DNA from: BQJU01 sp965229635
GTDB lineage: Bacteria; Bacteroidota; Bacteroidia; Chitinophagales; Saprospiraceae
Reading direction: 5' to 3'
Length of the DNA: 64,000 bases
Assembly (NCBI GenBank): GCA_965229635.1
Contig: OZ245894.1
Coordinates: 6,014,001 to 6,078,000 of the forward strand
Below the pieces are notes generated by a model, which ran no database searches, was not told where the DNA came from, and was given only the letters and a program-made list of their open reading frames with translations. The position numbers were made by a program, and so were the translations under genes. Below, piece by piece: positions 52,391-61,633 of the stretch. Each line of letters opens with the position of its first letter. Positions within the stretch are counted from its first letter, which is position 1.

Positions 52391-55300
52391 AATCTTCTAT
52401 TTTGACGCTTTTCAACTCATTCCTGCCAAAAAACACCGGAAAATACATCTGCTCTGCCCTGGCTGGATTCAAAGTAAATGTCCCTGTAAAGCGCGGTTCC
52501 AACTCAATTTCTACAGTGTAAGTCCCCGGCTGTAGTACTTTATAAAAGATGGCCGTATGTTGCCGGAAATATTCGCGATGTGTTTCCGGATAGCGTGAGT
52601 ACATTGACTTGACTCCATAGCTGCATCCCGCCGGAACAGGGACTTCCAGCATTAAATATTCCGTTAAGTTTTTTACCTCCAGGGTTACTTCTAAAATGGC
52701 TTTCTTCCCTTGTTCCAACCGGTTCACTTTCCGGCCTTCCTGCAACATTTGGGTTTTCACCACAAATTCTTCTTCCTTGGGCTCCGGATCAACATTCTGA
52801 AATTGCTGATAGGCAGTCACAAAGAGCGGCCCGGCTCCGGTCTTTTTCACCTGGATGGTCTGCCCTGCACTCCACTGCGCCTGATAGGGGAATTCATTAA
52901 TCACTTGCTCCCCTACTCCACTGATGGTTAATTCATTTTGCAACTTTGCACGATCTTTTTGGCCTTCTAACAAATCCGGTAACAAAATGCTTAAAATGGA
53001 GGCCGTATTGTAGGTATTGCCCCATCCCCAGCGCAATCCGCAGATCGGACTTTGTGCGCGGCCCTCCAGGAAATACTGCCGGATGCTGGCACACTCGCTT
53101 TCCCGTCCGACATTTTTATAGATGCGATAAGCCAGTAAGGTAGTTAATTCGCGATTGCGCTGCAGATGGTACCAATGCTGTCTGTCGCCCCAGTAATGGC
53201 CGCCAAAGAGTGTTGTTTGACGGTATTTATCCAGTGAATCCAGTTGGTAAGGCAAGTTGTTCTGTTGTCGCAACAGCGTCAATTGCAATTGATCATAAAA
53301 GTCAAGTTGCTGCGAATCCAGCAGGGCTAAATAGCGCTCGTAATCCAGTTTTTGCCCGGCTGCCGAGAGGCGATTGAGCACGGGTAGCAAAGCGTATGGT
53401 TCCAGGTTTTCCAGCTGGCTGGTCAGGTAGCGTAGGGCTTTTTCCAGGCTTACGGTTTCAAAACCTTCCTCCTGGGCCATTTGTAGAGCTTTGGTGGCAT
53501 GAATCGTAATCCAGTTCACGCCTTCGCCTTCCGACCACCAACCCCAGGCCCCATTGTCATTTTGAAATTTCTTCAATCGAACCACTGCTTTCACAATCTG
53601 ATCATCATCCGTGAAAGGCTCGCCTAATTGTTCCTTGACCTTCTTTTCCAATACCAGGCCAATCAGGCGGCTGGCCGTTTGTTCCATACAGCCATAGGGA
53701 TAACGCTGTAGTTGATCAAGGTCCTCCAGTAATACTTTCAGCACATTATCCTGTGCATAAATGGTCATTGCCCCGTAGTCCGGTGAAGCGGTGATCGTAA
53801 ACGCAGTATCCCCTTCCAGCAGGTAGAATTGGCCGACCGTTTCCTTTGTGCCTTTAGGGAAGACCGGAATCGAGCGCTGCTCACCATCTTCGTACTGATC
53901 CATTTGCAGCGCGTAAGTCACTTGCAAAGAATCAAGCGATGAAGAAGCCTTTAATGCTGCTTTTTCAATCAGTGCGTCTGCAATGGTTGCCTCATTTTGC
54001 GTAAGCAATTGATCATCCAATAAAAATCGGGTAGTAATGCTCACAGAATCGCCGGTATAATTCAGCGATTTACCCACAATATCCGCCTGGTCACCTTCCA
54101 CCATAAACCGCGGTAGATTCAGGCGGGCCATCAAGGGTTTATAAGCCTGTGTTTCGGCGAAAGCCGTACCTCCCCGCAATTTCCTATCCTGCCCCAGCAC
54201 AAAGGTTTTCCAGCTGGTAATATCATCGGGGAAGGTAACCGTGTAGTAGGCTTCCCCGTTTTGGTCGGTAATCAGATTGGGTACCCAGTAAGCATCATCG
54301 CGGAAGGTGGAGCGGATGCTGGAGGGGAGGGCTTCAAAATTAGTACCCCGGTAGGGATTGAGATCGTGGCTTTCAATATCCAGGGTTGATCCTGACATTA
54401 GATTCCCCTGTACCCTGACACCATCGATGTAATAATTGACTGCATTACTCCGCGACCCCCTTACAGAAATTGCATCACTGGTAACTTCAGCAGTTGTTGA
54501 AAGCCCTGCCGATTGCCCCGAAAGTGCATAGGCCACCACCACGATTTCATCAAAGTTGCCACTCTCATCCATCACTATGGTATTGTAACTAGGTGCATTA
54601 GTTATGGTCTGAGTCGTAAACCCGATATAAGATACCTGCAATTGGTAGTCACCTTTGGGCACCCAGATTTCGTAGTGACCATTAAAATCGGTCTCGGTTA
54701 CTTCAGTGGTGCCAACCAGGTGAATGTTTGCAAAGATCAAGCCTTCTCCACGCTCATCCGTAACCTGCCCGGAAATCAGGCGGCCTCGTTGATAGTATTT
54801 GCTGAGGCGAGGTTCCTTTAGATAATTGCTTGAAGGACTGTACCGCAACGGCTTCTGCTCAGCCTCCAGAATCAGTTTCCGGTAAAGTGCCGTGTCCTGC
54901 TCAAAACCCATCGACTGCAGATTTTGATACAAAGTGGTATCCGGGCGAATGAAAATGGATTGGTGAAAAATCGCAGAATCCCTTCTTACGGCGTAAAAAT
55001 CGTAGGTCCCTGGAGGCAATTGCCCCATCTGGCGGTTATTGGCCTGGTAATACCGATAGGTAGTGACACTATCGTCCAAAACCAGCACCGATGTCAGTAA
55101 ATATTGCTCAACATTTTCCGGTTGATAATGAAAGGTATAACGCCCCATTCCCGGTTTGCGGCTCCATTGCGAATAGAGGAAGGGAATGCGCAAAGATTTT
55201 GCCGCCTCTCGCTTAATGTCATCCGGCGTGAAGATCAATTCTCCCGGATGGTGAAGCTTCAATGCCTTTGGCAGGGAGGCTTTTTGTTTGGAAAACAAAT

Positions 55301-58034
55301 CGTAAACATAAAGCCGTTCCCGACTGGCCTCCACTTCGTAGGTAAATCCCGGCTCAAAGTCAAATTCGGTGTAAAAACCACCCTGCACCTGATAGTGTAA
55401 GGTAGTTCCTTTCGGAAAAGGGCCGATTTTGACAGGAGAACGACCCGATCCTCCCCAAAATACGTGAATTCGATCCTTTTCCGACCAAATATAATGGTAT
55501 GCCCGTGGCTGTTTTTTTAATAAAAACAAACTGCTTTCCACCAAATTCTGCTCCGTCCAATTCAATTCCGCCTTGACCGGTCTGCGGCTAATCAGATGAG
55601 CGTCTTCCGACTGATGGTACAACTCTTCATTGATTGCAATTTCCAGTTTATATCCATCTTTCAGCAATACACTATCAATGGTGTATTCAAAATCTCGCCC
55701 ACGCAGGGTGATGCGATTATATCCGGCTTTCCCCGTAAAACTGTACCGACGATAATCATCCGTATCGTAGTAATAAACCAGCTCTCGATTGCAGTAGATC
55801 AAATAGATCGGCTGGGCCTTTCCATTTTTGATCAGGTAGGGCGCAAACTGGGCGACTGTTTGGTAAAAACTGTCTTGCTTAAGGGAATCATAATTGGTAT
55901 ACAATCCGGGATTTTCCCATCTCATCTGGTAAAAAATGTCTTCTGTCAATTCCAATTTTTGGTACCAACTACTATCCAGGTTCAGCCTCCTGGTTTGATC
56001 TACCCGTGGGAGCAGGATAAATTTGCCAAGATCTAAAGGCTCCTTACCCGTTTTGTAGGAAATGGAGGGTGCTTTATAGGGTTGGGCATTACCAAATTGC
56101 TTATTGATGGCCCCCGCAACCATATTGACATTTTTGGCGGGTTTGCCCTCGTGATCCGTAACTTTCAGCTTCACCTGCACCGTTTCCCCGGGAATGACCT
56201 TCGGTGACTGTTCGATATCGATATCCAGCAGTTTTTTGTAGTGCAGTATCTCTTTTTCTCTATCCTCTGTTTGGGCTCCCCAGAGGTATTGGTACTGGAA
56301 ATAGAGCGTGCCAGAGGTCCGGTCTTTGGCATTGTAAACAAAGTGATCTGATGTAACATGTCCGGCATCAATTTTTCGGTGGGTACTGCGCAAGGTCCAG
56401 GTGATGGGGATTTTATGAGGGTTATCAAGTTGTACAATCAAGGAGTCATTTTGCCGAAAGGCATTGATTTCTACTTCTCCTTTGGGAGCAGCTTTCGCCA
56501 AATAAAGCTCCGTGGAAGCCTGAGCAGTCTGTAGCTTATAAGCAACCAATTCCGGTCTGATCTCCTCCCGATAAGGCAATGCAATGGTGTCGACTTGCCT
56601 AGTGCCCAGTCGCTTTAAAATGGCCTCTCCTTCAGCGGCTTGTCCATCCACCAGATATTCGGCAATCATCATTCCGGATTCAAGACGGCAGCGGATTTCA
56701 GCTTTGGGTCGGGAGTAGGTGAATGTGGTATTTTCTTCCTGTAGTTCACCATTAGCATTGGCAAAGGAGGCTTGTACCTGCACTTTCAGCGAAGCTAATG
56801 GTAGTATGGAGTCCGGGACCACGACGGTAGTAGGACCACCTGAGGCTAACAACTGCTGATGTTGCCACAAAGTATCTGCGATGAGCACTTCATCGGCGTG
56901 ATAGTCTATGATGTTGTCGCTCAAAAGCACTAGCGCCACTTCTCCATCGGCAATGGGCAGGCCATTGGCATCCGTGCCTTCTACAATCAGCTGAACACTG
57001 TCGTCCTGGTGAAATGTTTCCTGGCTGGCTTTCAGGCTGTAACTGATCTCATCCAATTGATAATCTTCCAGTCGAAAAGTATGGTACAACTCATCAAATC
57101 CCCTCCGTTTAGGATTCGGAATCTCCACCCGATAATTGGCATCCAAGGTGAGACTGTCTCCCAATACCCAGTTGAGGGTATATGCTCCAGGGGTATCCGG
57201 TTCTACTTTCTTGTCATAAATTACCTTTTGTTGTGGATCATAGATTTTGACCTGCATGGGTTTCTTCCAGGGCTTTCCATTATGTCGGGTCACGTAGGCT
57301 TTCACCTTGAGGGTATCTCCGGGGCGATATTTGGGTTTGCTCAGCGCCAGATATCCTTTGATTGGCTTGGGTTTAAATTTGAAAGGATGGCGATAGATCC
57401 TCCAGTTGCCATTACTAAAGCCTCGCCTAAAGTAAAGATAAGTGTTTCTACCCCACCGCAGGGGAGACGTCAGCACATGGCCGACCTTAGTAGACCTAAA
57501 GCGCTTCCAGCGCTGGGCACAAAGCTTTTCTCGCAGTGTCCGATTAAGGCCATAAAACAGTGTATCTCCCGCTACCAGAATCTTTAGGAAACCATCTTTT
57601 TTCCATTTATTGAGGTGGTAGGTCTTGGTTTCATGATCAAAAGGAACCTCTTTTTTATCCAGCAGCAGTTTGGCATCGGATACGAAGTTCCCCAATGAAT
57701 CCAGTAAGGTGATCGACAAATCACGCTGATTGTTGAGTGCCGTTGCAAAGTATTGGTGCGTACTAATGAGTTTTACATCCAGATATTCCTCCTCCGCCTT
57801 GACGTATAGATAATGCCCGACGGGCAGGTTTCTCGTGTAGGAGGACGTGTAAAAAGTATCCACCAGTTCTCTAAAATGGCCTTCGTGTGGATTGGCCTTG
57901 GCATTGCGATACAATCCTTCCGCCTCCACGGCGGTGATGCGGTAGATTTGTGTCAGTGTTGACTGCTGAGCGTACAATTGGCTAAAAGCCAAAAGGAAAA
58001 TCATCAGGATGAGAGGACGAATGGGTCTTTGCAT
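52389..58034 (-). CDS. Alpha-2-macroglobulin family protein with CarboxypepD_reg and plug-like insert
   Basis: An 1881-residue exported protein with a signal peptide (about 1-22, ending LYAQQ). Macroglobulin-type beta domains fill the first 1000 residues (YLALSKPKYRPGDTLKVKAY near 230). A CarboxypepD_reg-like domain (about 1080-1170), FDEIVVVAYAL and the plug-like RGSRSNAVNYYIDG (1192-1205) are inserted before the A2M core (TDQNGEAYYTVTFPDDITSW). The thioester motif CMEQ is at 1449-1452. The terpenoid-like thioester domain follows, then the C-terminal receptor-like domain. Bacterial A2Ms trap foreign proteases. An insert of this kind is unusual. Confidence 0.92.
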   Translation of the reverse strand: MQRPIRPLILMIFLLAFSQLYAQQSTLTQIYRITAVEAEGLYRNAKANPHEGHFRELVDTFYTSSYTRNLPVGHYLYVKAEEEYLDVKLISTHQYFATALNNQRDLSITLLDSLGNFVSDAKLLLDKKEVPFDHETKTYHLNKWKKDGFLKILVAGDTLFYGLNRTLREKLCAQRWKRFRSTKVGHVLTSPLRWGRNTYLYFRRGFSNGNWRIYRHPFKFKPKPIKGYLALSKPKYRPGDTLKVKAYVTRHNGKPWKKPMQVKIYDPQQKVIYDKKVEPDTPGAYTLNWVLGDSLTLDANYRVEIPNPKRRGFDELYHTFRLEDYQLDEISYSLKASQETFHQDDSVQLIVEGTDANGLPIADGEVALVLLSDNIIDYHADEVLIADTLWQHQQLLASGGPTTVVVPDSILPLASLKVQVQASFANANGELQEENTTFTYSRPKAEIRCRLESGMMIAEYLVDGQAAEGEAILKRLGTRQVDTIALPYREEIRPELVAYKLQTAQASTELYLAKAAPKGEVEINAFRQNDSLIVQLDNPHKIPITWTLRSTHRKIDAGHVTSDHFVYNAKDRTSGTLYFQYQYLWGAQTEDREKEILHYKKLLDIDIEQSPKVIPGETVQVKLKVTDHEGKPAKNVNMVAGAINKQFGNAQPYKAPSISYKTGKEPLDLGKFILLPRVDQTRRLNLDSSWYQKLELTEDIFYQMRWENPGLYTNYDSLKQDSFYQTVAQFAPYLIKNGKAQPIYLIYCNRELVYYYDTDDYRRYSFTGKAGYNRITLRGRDFEYTIDSVLLKDGYKLEIAINEELYHQSEDAHLISRRPVKAELNWTEQNLVESSLFLLKKQPRAYHYIWSEKDRIHVFWGGSGRSPVKIGPFPKGTTLHYQVQGGFYTEFDFEPGFTYEVEASRERLYVYDLFSKQKASLPKALKLHHPGELIFTPDDIKREAAKSLRIPFLYSQWSRKPGMGRYTFHYQPENVEQYLLTSVLVLDDSVTTYRYYQANNRQMGQLPPGTYDFYAVRRDSAIFHQSIFIRPDTTLYQNLQSMGFEQDTALYRKLILEAEQKPLRYSPSSNYLKEPRLSKYYQRGRLISGQVTDERGEGLIFANIHLVGTTEVTETDFNGHYEIWVPKGDYQLQVSYIGFTTQTITNAPSYNTIVMDESGNFDEIVVVAYALSGQSAGLSTTAEVTSDAISVRGSRSNAVNYYIDGVRVQGNLMSGSTLDIESHDLNPYRGTNFEALPSSIRSTFRDDAYWVPNLITDQNGEAYYTVTFPDDITSWKTFVLGQDRKLRGGTAFAETQAYKPLMARLNLPRFMVEGDQADIVGKSLNYTGDSVSITTRFLLDDQLLTQNEATIADALIEKAALKASSSLDSLQVTYALQMDQYEDGEQRSIPVFPKGTKETVGQFYLLEGDTAFTITASPDYGAMTIYAQDNVLKVLLEDLDQLQRYPYGCMEQTASRLIGLVLEKKVKEQLGEPFTDDDQIVKAVVRLKKFQNDNGAWGWWSEGEGVNWITIHATKALQMAQEEGFETVSLEKALRYLTSQLENLEPYALLPVLNRLSAAGQKLDYERYLALLDSQQLDFYDQLQLTLLRQQNNLPYQLDSLDKYRQTTLFGGHYWGDRQHWYHLQRNRELTTLLAYRIYKNVGRESECASIRQYFLEGRAQSPICGLRWGWGNTYNTASILSILLPDLLEGQKDRAKLQNELTISGVGEQVINEFPYQAQWSAGQTIQVKKTGAGPLFVTAYQQFQNVDPEPKEEEFVVKTQMLQEGRKVNRLEQGKKAILEVTLEVKNLTEYLMLEVPVPAGCSYGVKSMYSRYPETHREYFRQHTAIFYKVLQPGTYTVEIELEPRFTGTFTLNPARAEQMYFPVFFGRNELKSVKIED

Positions 58035-58154
58035 ATCTGGAGGCAGTTTAACCTGTAGGATGCAAATTCAGCGCAAATTACACAAACAAGCCTCCAAAAA
58101 GAGTTTAAAAGCCATTTTGCGGACGCTAAACTATGATCTTGTGCGTTTCCTGTC

Positions 58155-58162
58155 TAGCTTTG
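58155..58162 (+). promoter_or_regulatory. Candidate -7 box upstream of the sugar-dehydrogenase-like gene
   Basis: TAGCTTTG matches TAnnTTTG 23 bp before the ATG at 58186, but no TTG lies at the expected distance upstream. It falls in the 151-bp divergent region shared with the alpha-2-macroglobulin gene. Confidence 0.3.
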
Positions 58163-58185
58163 TACTCTAATTGTAATCAATTTTC

Positions 58186-60939
58186 ATGATGCGTTTTTTG
58201 ACTTTTTGTTTTATAACTACGTTCACACTACAAATATGGGCACAGGGTACGACGCCCTATTTACCCGAGAATTTCTACGATGAAAAAGTTGGCGAAAACT
58301 GGGAACGTCCGGTAGGCCTTACTTTCGACGAAACCGGTCGCGGCTTTGTTTGGGAAAAGAAAGGCAAGGTGTACATCCTCACCCCCGAGGGCGAAAAGCT
58401 CAGCGAGCCACTGATCGATATCTCGGAAGAGGTAGTCAACTGGAGCGACCACGGCCTACTCGGTTTTGCGCTTGATCCAGGCTTTCAAACCAATGGCTAT
58501 TTTTACCTGCTCTATGTAGTAGATCGCCACTATATGGATGCTTACGGCACCCCGGATTATGATCCCAATGTGACCATTGATCACGAAGCGACCATTGGCC
58601 GCATTACCCGGTACACGGCAGATCCGGCTACCGGCTTCACGACAGTGGTACCCAATAGCCGTAAAATTATTCTGGGAAAAACCCGTGCCGATGGTCCCGC
58701 CGTACTGCTGGGTTCTCACGGAATTGGTTCCCTGGTTTTTGGCGAGGACGGCACCTTACTGGCCTCCGTTGGCGATGGTGGTAGTTATCAATCCATTGAT
58801 ACAGGAAACACCAGCAGTGAAGAAAGTTTCTGGGAACAGGCCATTGACGAAGGCATCTTGAGAGACGAGGACAATGTAGGAGCATTCAAATCGCTGCAAG
58901 TTGACAATATGAACGGCTGTATCCTGCGCATCGATCCGGAAACCGGGGAAGGCATTATGAGTAATCCCTTTTTTGATGCCACAAATCCAGATGCACCGCG
59001 ATCAAAGATATGGGTAACAGGCTTTCGCAATCCTTACCGCTTTACGCTAATCCCGGAGACGGGCAGCCACAATCCGGCTGATGCCAATCCAGGCACACTC
59101 TTTATCGGTGATGTAGGCGGTGGTGGCTGGGAAGAACTCAATATTGCCAGGGAAGGTGGGCAGTGCTTTGGCTGGCCCATTTTTGAGGGCATCAACTACC
59201 ACTGGGGATTTATCAATGCCCCAACGGAGAATCCGTATGCTCCGAATCCTTTGGCGTCAAATAGTGGCTGCGAAAATGAATTTTTCACCTTTCAGGATTT
59301 GATCAAACAACCTACAAGAACGGGTGAAGTCCTCTTTACCAACCCTTGTAGCGGCGTGGAATTGATTCCAGAAAACATTCCCGCTTTTGTACACGAACCA
59401 CCGGCCATCACCTGGAGTAGTTTGTTGTGGAATCCACCGCCAAAAACTCGCGTACCTGGCTTTGAGCAGGCTTCCGGGGCCCTGATTGAGGTGGATATCA
59501 ACACCCCGGATTCTCCGGTGGAAGGCATTGAGTTTCCCGGCTTCAGCAGTATTCCCGGCTTTTTCTACGAAGGAGATCAATTCCCGGAGATGTACCACAA
59601 CGGCTTTTTCCACGCTGACCTGAGTGGCTGGATGCGCGTCTTTCATTTTGATGAAAATGATCAGGTCAGTCGAGTAGACACCTTCGCGCGCTGGGATGAC
59701 AAGGGCATCGTTCACCTGACTTACAATCCGCACGATGGGGCCATTTACTGGTGCCACGTTTATGATAGTGAAGTGCACAAAATCACTTACGGCGGCAATC
59801 CGGCACCTGTCGCCAATGCCATCGCAGATCACACTTTTGGCCCCAGCCCCTTAACCGTCAATTTTGACGCCAGTAATTCCTACGATCCCGATGGCGGCAG
59901 TATTAGCTACCACTGGGATTTTGGTGACGGTACGTCCAGCTCCGATATTGCGCCCACACACACCTTCATGGCCACCAGCACTGCTCCGCAATTGATCACC
60001 ACCGTGCTGACCGTGACTGACACCGCCGGACTGGAAACCAAAGCTGAAGTCATTATTTCGCTGAATAATACCCCGCCTAATGTCGAAATTTCCAGCTTTA
60101 AGGACGGCGATTTTTACCCTCCAAATGGCATCACCATTCTGCCGTTAGAAGCAAACGTTTCGGACGCTGAGCACAGCTCCAGTGAGCTGACTTATAAATG
60201 GGAGACCTTCCTGCAACACAACACCCATTTCCACCCGGAAGAGCCAGACTATGAACCGGTATCGCATACCATCATCGACCCGCTGGGATGCGGTGATGAG
60301 ACCTTTTGGTACCGCATTCGCTTGACGGTAACTGATGGTGCGGGTCTCAGCAGTGTGGACGAACACGAAATTTATCCTTATTGTGAAGATCCATTTTTTG
60401 AGTTGCTCAACCTGGAGGGAAACATTGTTGATGGTGAAGTTGTACTCGACTGGGCGACCATTAACGAAAGTCAACTGGCCTATTTTGAAGTGCAACGCTC
60501 AGCTGACTATCGGTTTAGCGGCATTGGCAATGTGGATGCACAGGGTAATGCCGGCCCCCAACAAGTATATAGGTTTGTCGATGCTCAGCCGCTGGTAGGG
60601 ACCAACTACTACCGCCTGAAAGGCGTACGCGATGATGGTGTTTACCTCTATTCCAATATCATCGCTATTGATTACTCCATGAAAACGGATTTGTCGGTTT
60701 ATCCCAATCCGGTGCAGGATCAGCTCACCGTATTTCTGCACAAGGCCGTGGCTCCGAAAGTCAGCTTCGAAGTATACAATGCCATTGGGCAGGCCATTTT
60801 CAGCCACAGCTGGGAAGCCGTAGTTGGAGAGGAATTTAGTACCAGCCTGCAATTGCAATCGCTGGAGACCGGCATCTATTACTATCGCATTAAAAATGGG
60901 GAGAAGGAACGGGTCTCGTCCTTCCTTCTACTGGACTAG
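58186..60939 (+). CDS. Secreted PQQ-type sugar dehydrogenase-like protein with PKD and T9SS domains
   Basis: A 917-residue protein with a signal peptide (about 1-19, ending IWAQ). The first 530 residues form a glucose/sorbosone dehydrogenase-like propeller (RPVGLTFDETGRGFVWEKKG, HGLLGFALDPGFQTNGYFYLLY, WVTGFRNPYRFTL, GDVGGGGWEELN). A PKD domain follows (about 540-630, DASNSYDPDGGSISYHWDFG), then a second Ig-like region. A type A sorting domain ends the protein (about 835-917, VYPNPVQDQLTVFL). It is probably a surface or secreted sugar-oxidising enzyme or a sugar-binding propeller. Whether it binds PQQ cannot be read by eye. Confidence 0.85.
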   Translation: MMRFLTFCFITTFTLQIWAQGTTPYLPENFYDEKVGENWERPVGLTFDETGRGFVWEKKGKVYILTPEGEKLSEPLIDISEEVVNWSDHGLLGFALDPGFQTNGYFYLLYVVDRHYMDAYGTPDYDPNVTIDHEATIGRITRYTADPATGFTTVVPNSRKIILGKTRADGPAVLLGSHGIGSLVFGEDGTLLASVGDGGSYQSIDTGNTSSEESFWEQAIDEGILRDEDNVGAFKSLQVDNMNGCILRIDPETGEGIMSNPFFDATNPDAPRSKIWVTGFRNPYRFTLIPETGSHNPADANPGTLFIGDVGGGGWEELNIAREGGQCFGWPIFEGINYHWGFINAPTENPYAPNPLASNSGCENEFFTFQDLIKQPTRTGEVLFTNPCSGVELIPENIPAFVHEPPAITWSSLLWNPPPKTRVPGFEQASGALIEVDINTPDSPVEGIEFPGFSSIPGFFYEGDQFPEMYHNGFFHADLSGWMRVFHFDENDQVSRVDTFARWDDKGIVHLTYNPHDGAIYWCHVYDSEVHKITYGGNPAPVANAIADHTFGPSPLTVNFDASNSYDPDGGSISYHWDFGDGTSSSDIAPTHTFMATSTAPQLITTVLTVTDTAGLETKAEVIISLNNTPPNVEISSFKDGDFYPPNGITILPLEANVSDAEHSSSELTYKWETFLQHNTHFHPEEPDYEPVSHTIIDPLGCGDETFWYRIRLTVTDGAGLSSVDEHEIYPYCEDPFFELLNLEGNIVDGEVVLDWATINESQLAYFEVQRSADYRFSGIGNVDAQGNAGPQQVYRFVDAQPLVGTNYYRLKGVRDDGVYLYSNIIAIDYSMKTDLSVYPNPVQDQLTVFLHKAVAPKVSFEVYNAIGQAIFSHSWEAVVGEEFSTSLQLQSLETGIYYYRIKNGEKERVSSFLLLD

Positions 60940-60946
60940 GATAAAA

Positions 60947-60984
60947 GAAATGGAAGAAGGTCAACAATTCACTTCTTCCATTTC
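60947..60984. terminator. Hairpin between convergent genes
   Basis: A perfect 13-bp stem, GAAATGGAAGAAG (60947-60959) with 60972-60984, and a 12-nt loop. The T-tract is weak on both strands. Confidence 0.5.
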
Positions 60985-61001
60985 CTCCAATCCTTCCATG
61001 C

Positions 61002-61445
61002 TTAGAACCACCCTGCTCCCAAACCACGGAATGGCCACGGAATAGAAAGTAGCATAATAACCAACCCGATGAGGTAGAAAGTAAAGGTCGTTTTATGCGC
61101 CTTCGGATCGGGCAATTGACGTTTGCCTTTGCTGTAGCCAATAGTGATCAAAATGATGGCCAGCAACATGCCTACCAGGTGCTCTACAGTGTAGAAGCGC
61201 AATAATTTGTCTTTCATTACTCCCGCAGTAAACTGCACATAGGGACTGGAAACAAAATAAAGCACTAATCCCAGTAACAATTGAATGTGGGTGAAGATCA
61301 AAGCAAAGAGCACGACTTTGCCCGGCTTGGATTGGCTATTGTCTTTTTTACTCCAGGCTTGCCAGGTGGTAACGATGGCAGCGATCAATAATGCGAGTAC
61401 GACCCAGCGCAGGCCGGAGTGACTGTGTTTTAAAGCTGAATACAT
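61002..61445 (-). CDS. Four-helix membrane protein of unknown function
   Basis: A 147-residue protein with four membrane segments (about residues 13-30, 45-68, 87-108 and 118-140). Conserved-looking histidines lie at the N-terminus (KHSHSGLRW) and in helix 3 (VEHLVGMLLA), which is why relatives are sometimes labelled cytochrome b-like. Haem binding is not shown by the sequence. The ATG at 61445 is preferred over a TTG at 61451. It stands alone between two large + strand genes. Confidence 0.7.
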   Translation of the reverse strand: MYSALKHSHSGLRWVVLALLIAAIVTTWQAWSKKDNSQSKPGKVVLFALIFTHIQLLLGLVLYFVSSPYVQFTAGVMKDKLLRFYTVEHLVGMLLAIILITIGYSKGKRQLPDPKAHKTTFTFYLIGLVIMLLSIPWPFRGLGAGWF

Positions 61446-61633
61446 GAGCAATTGGTTTCAAATTGGTGAATAGCCCAAAGATAACAGATTGCACAACAAT
61501 TCCACCGAAACCCCTATAATTTGACAATAACCTCACATTCCGTGTACAGGAATGGAATTATCAGATAAGATATTATCTTTAGACCATGTTTGGAGGCCAA
61601 ATATGATCTTAGGAATTCACAAAATTTCCCAAA

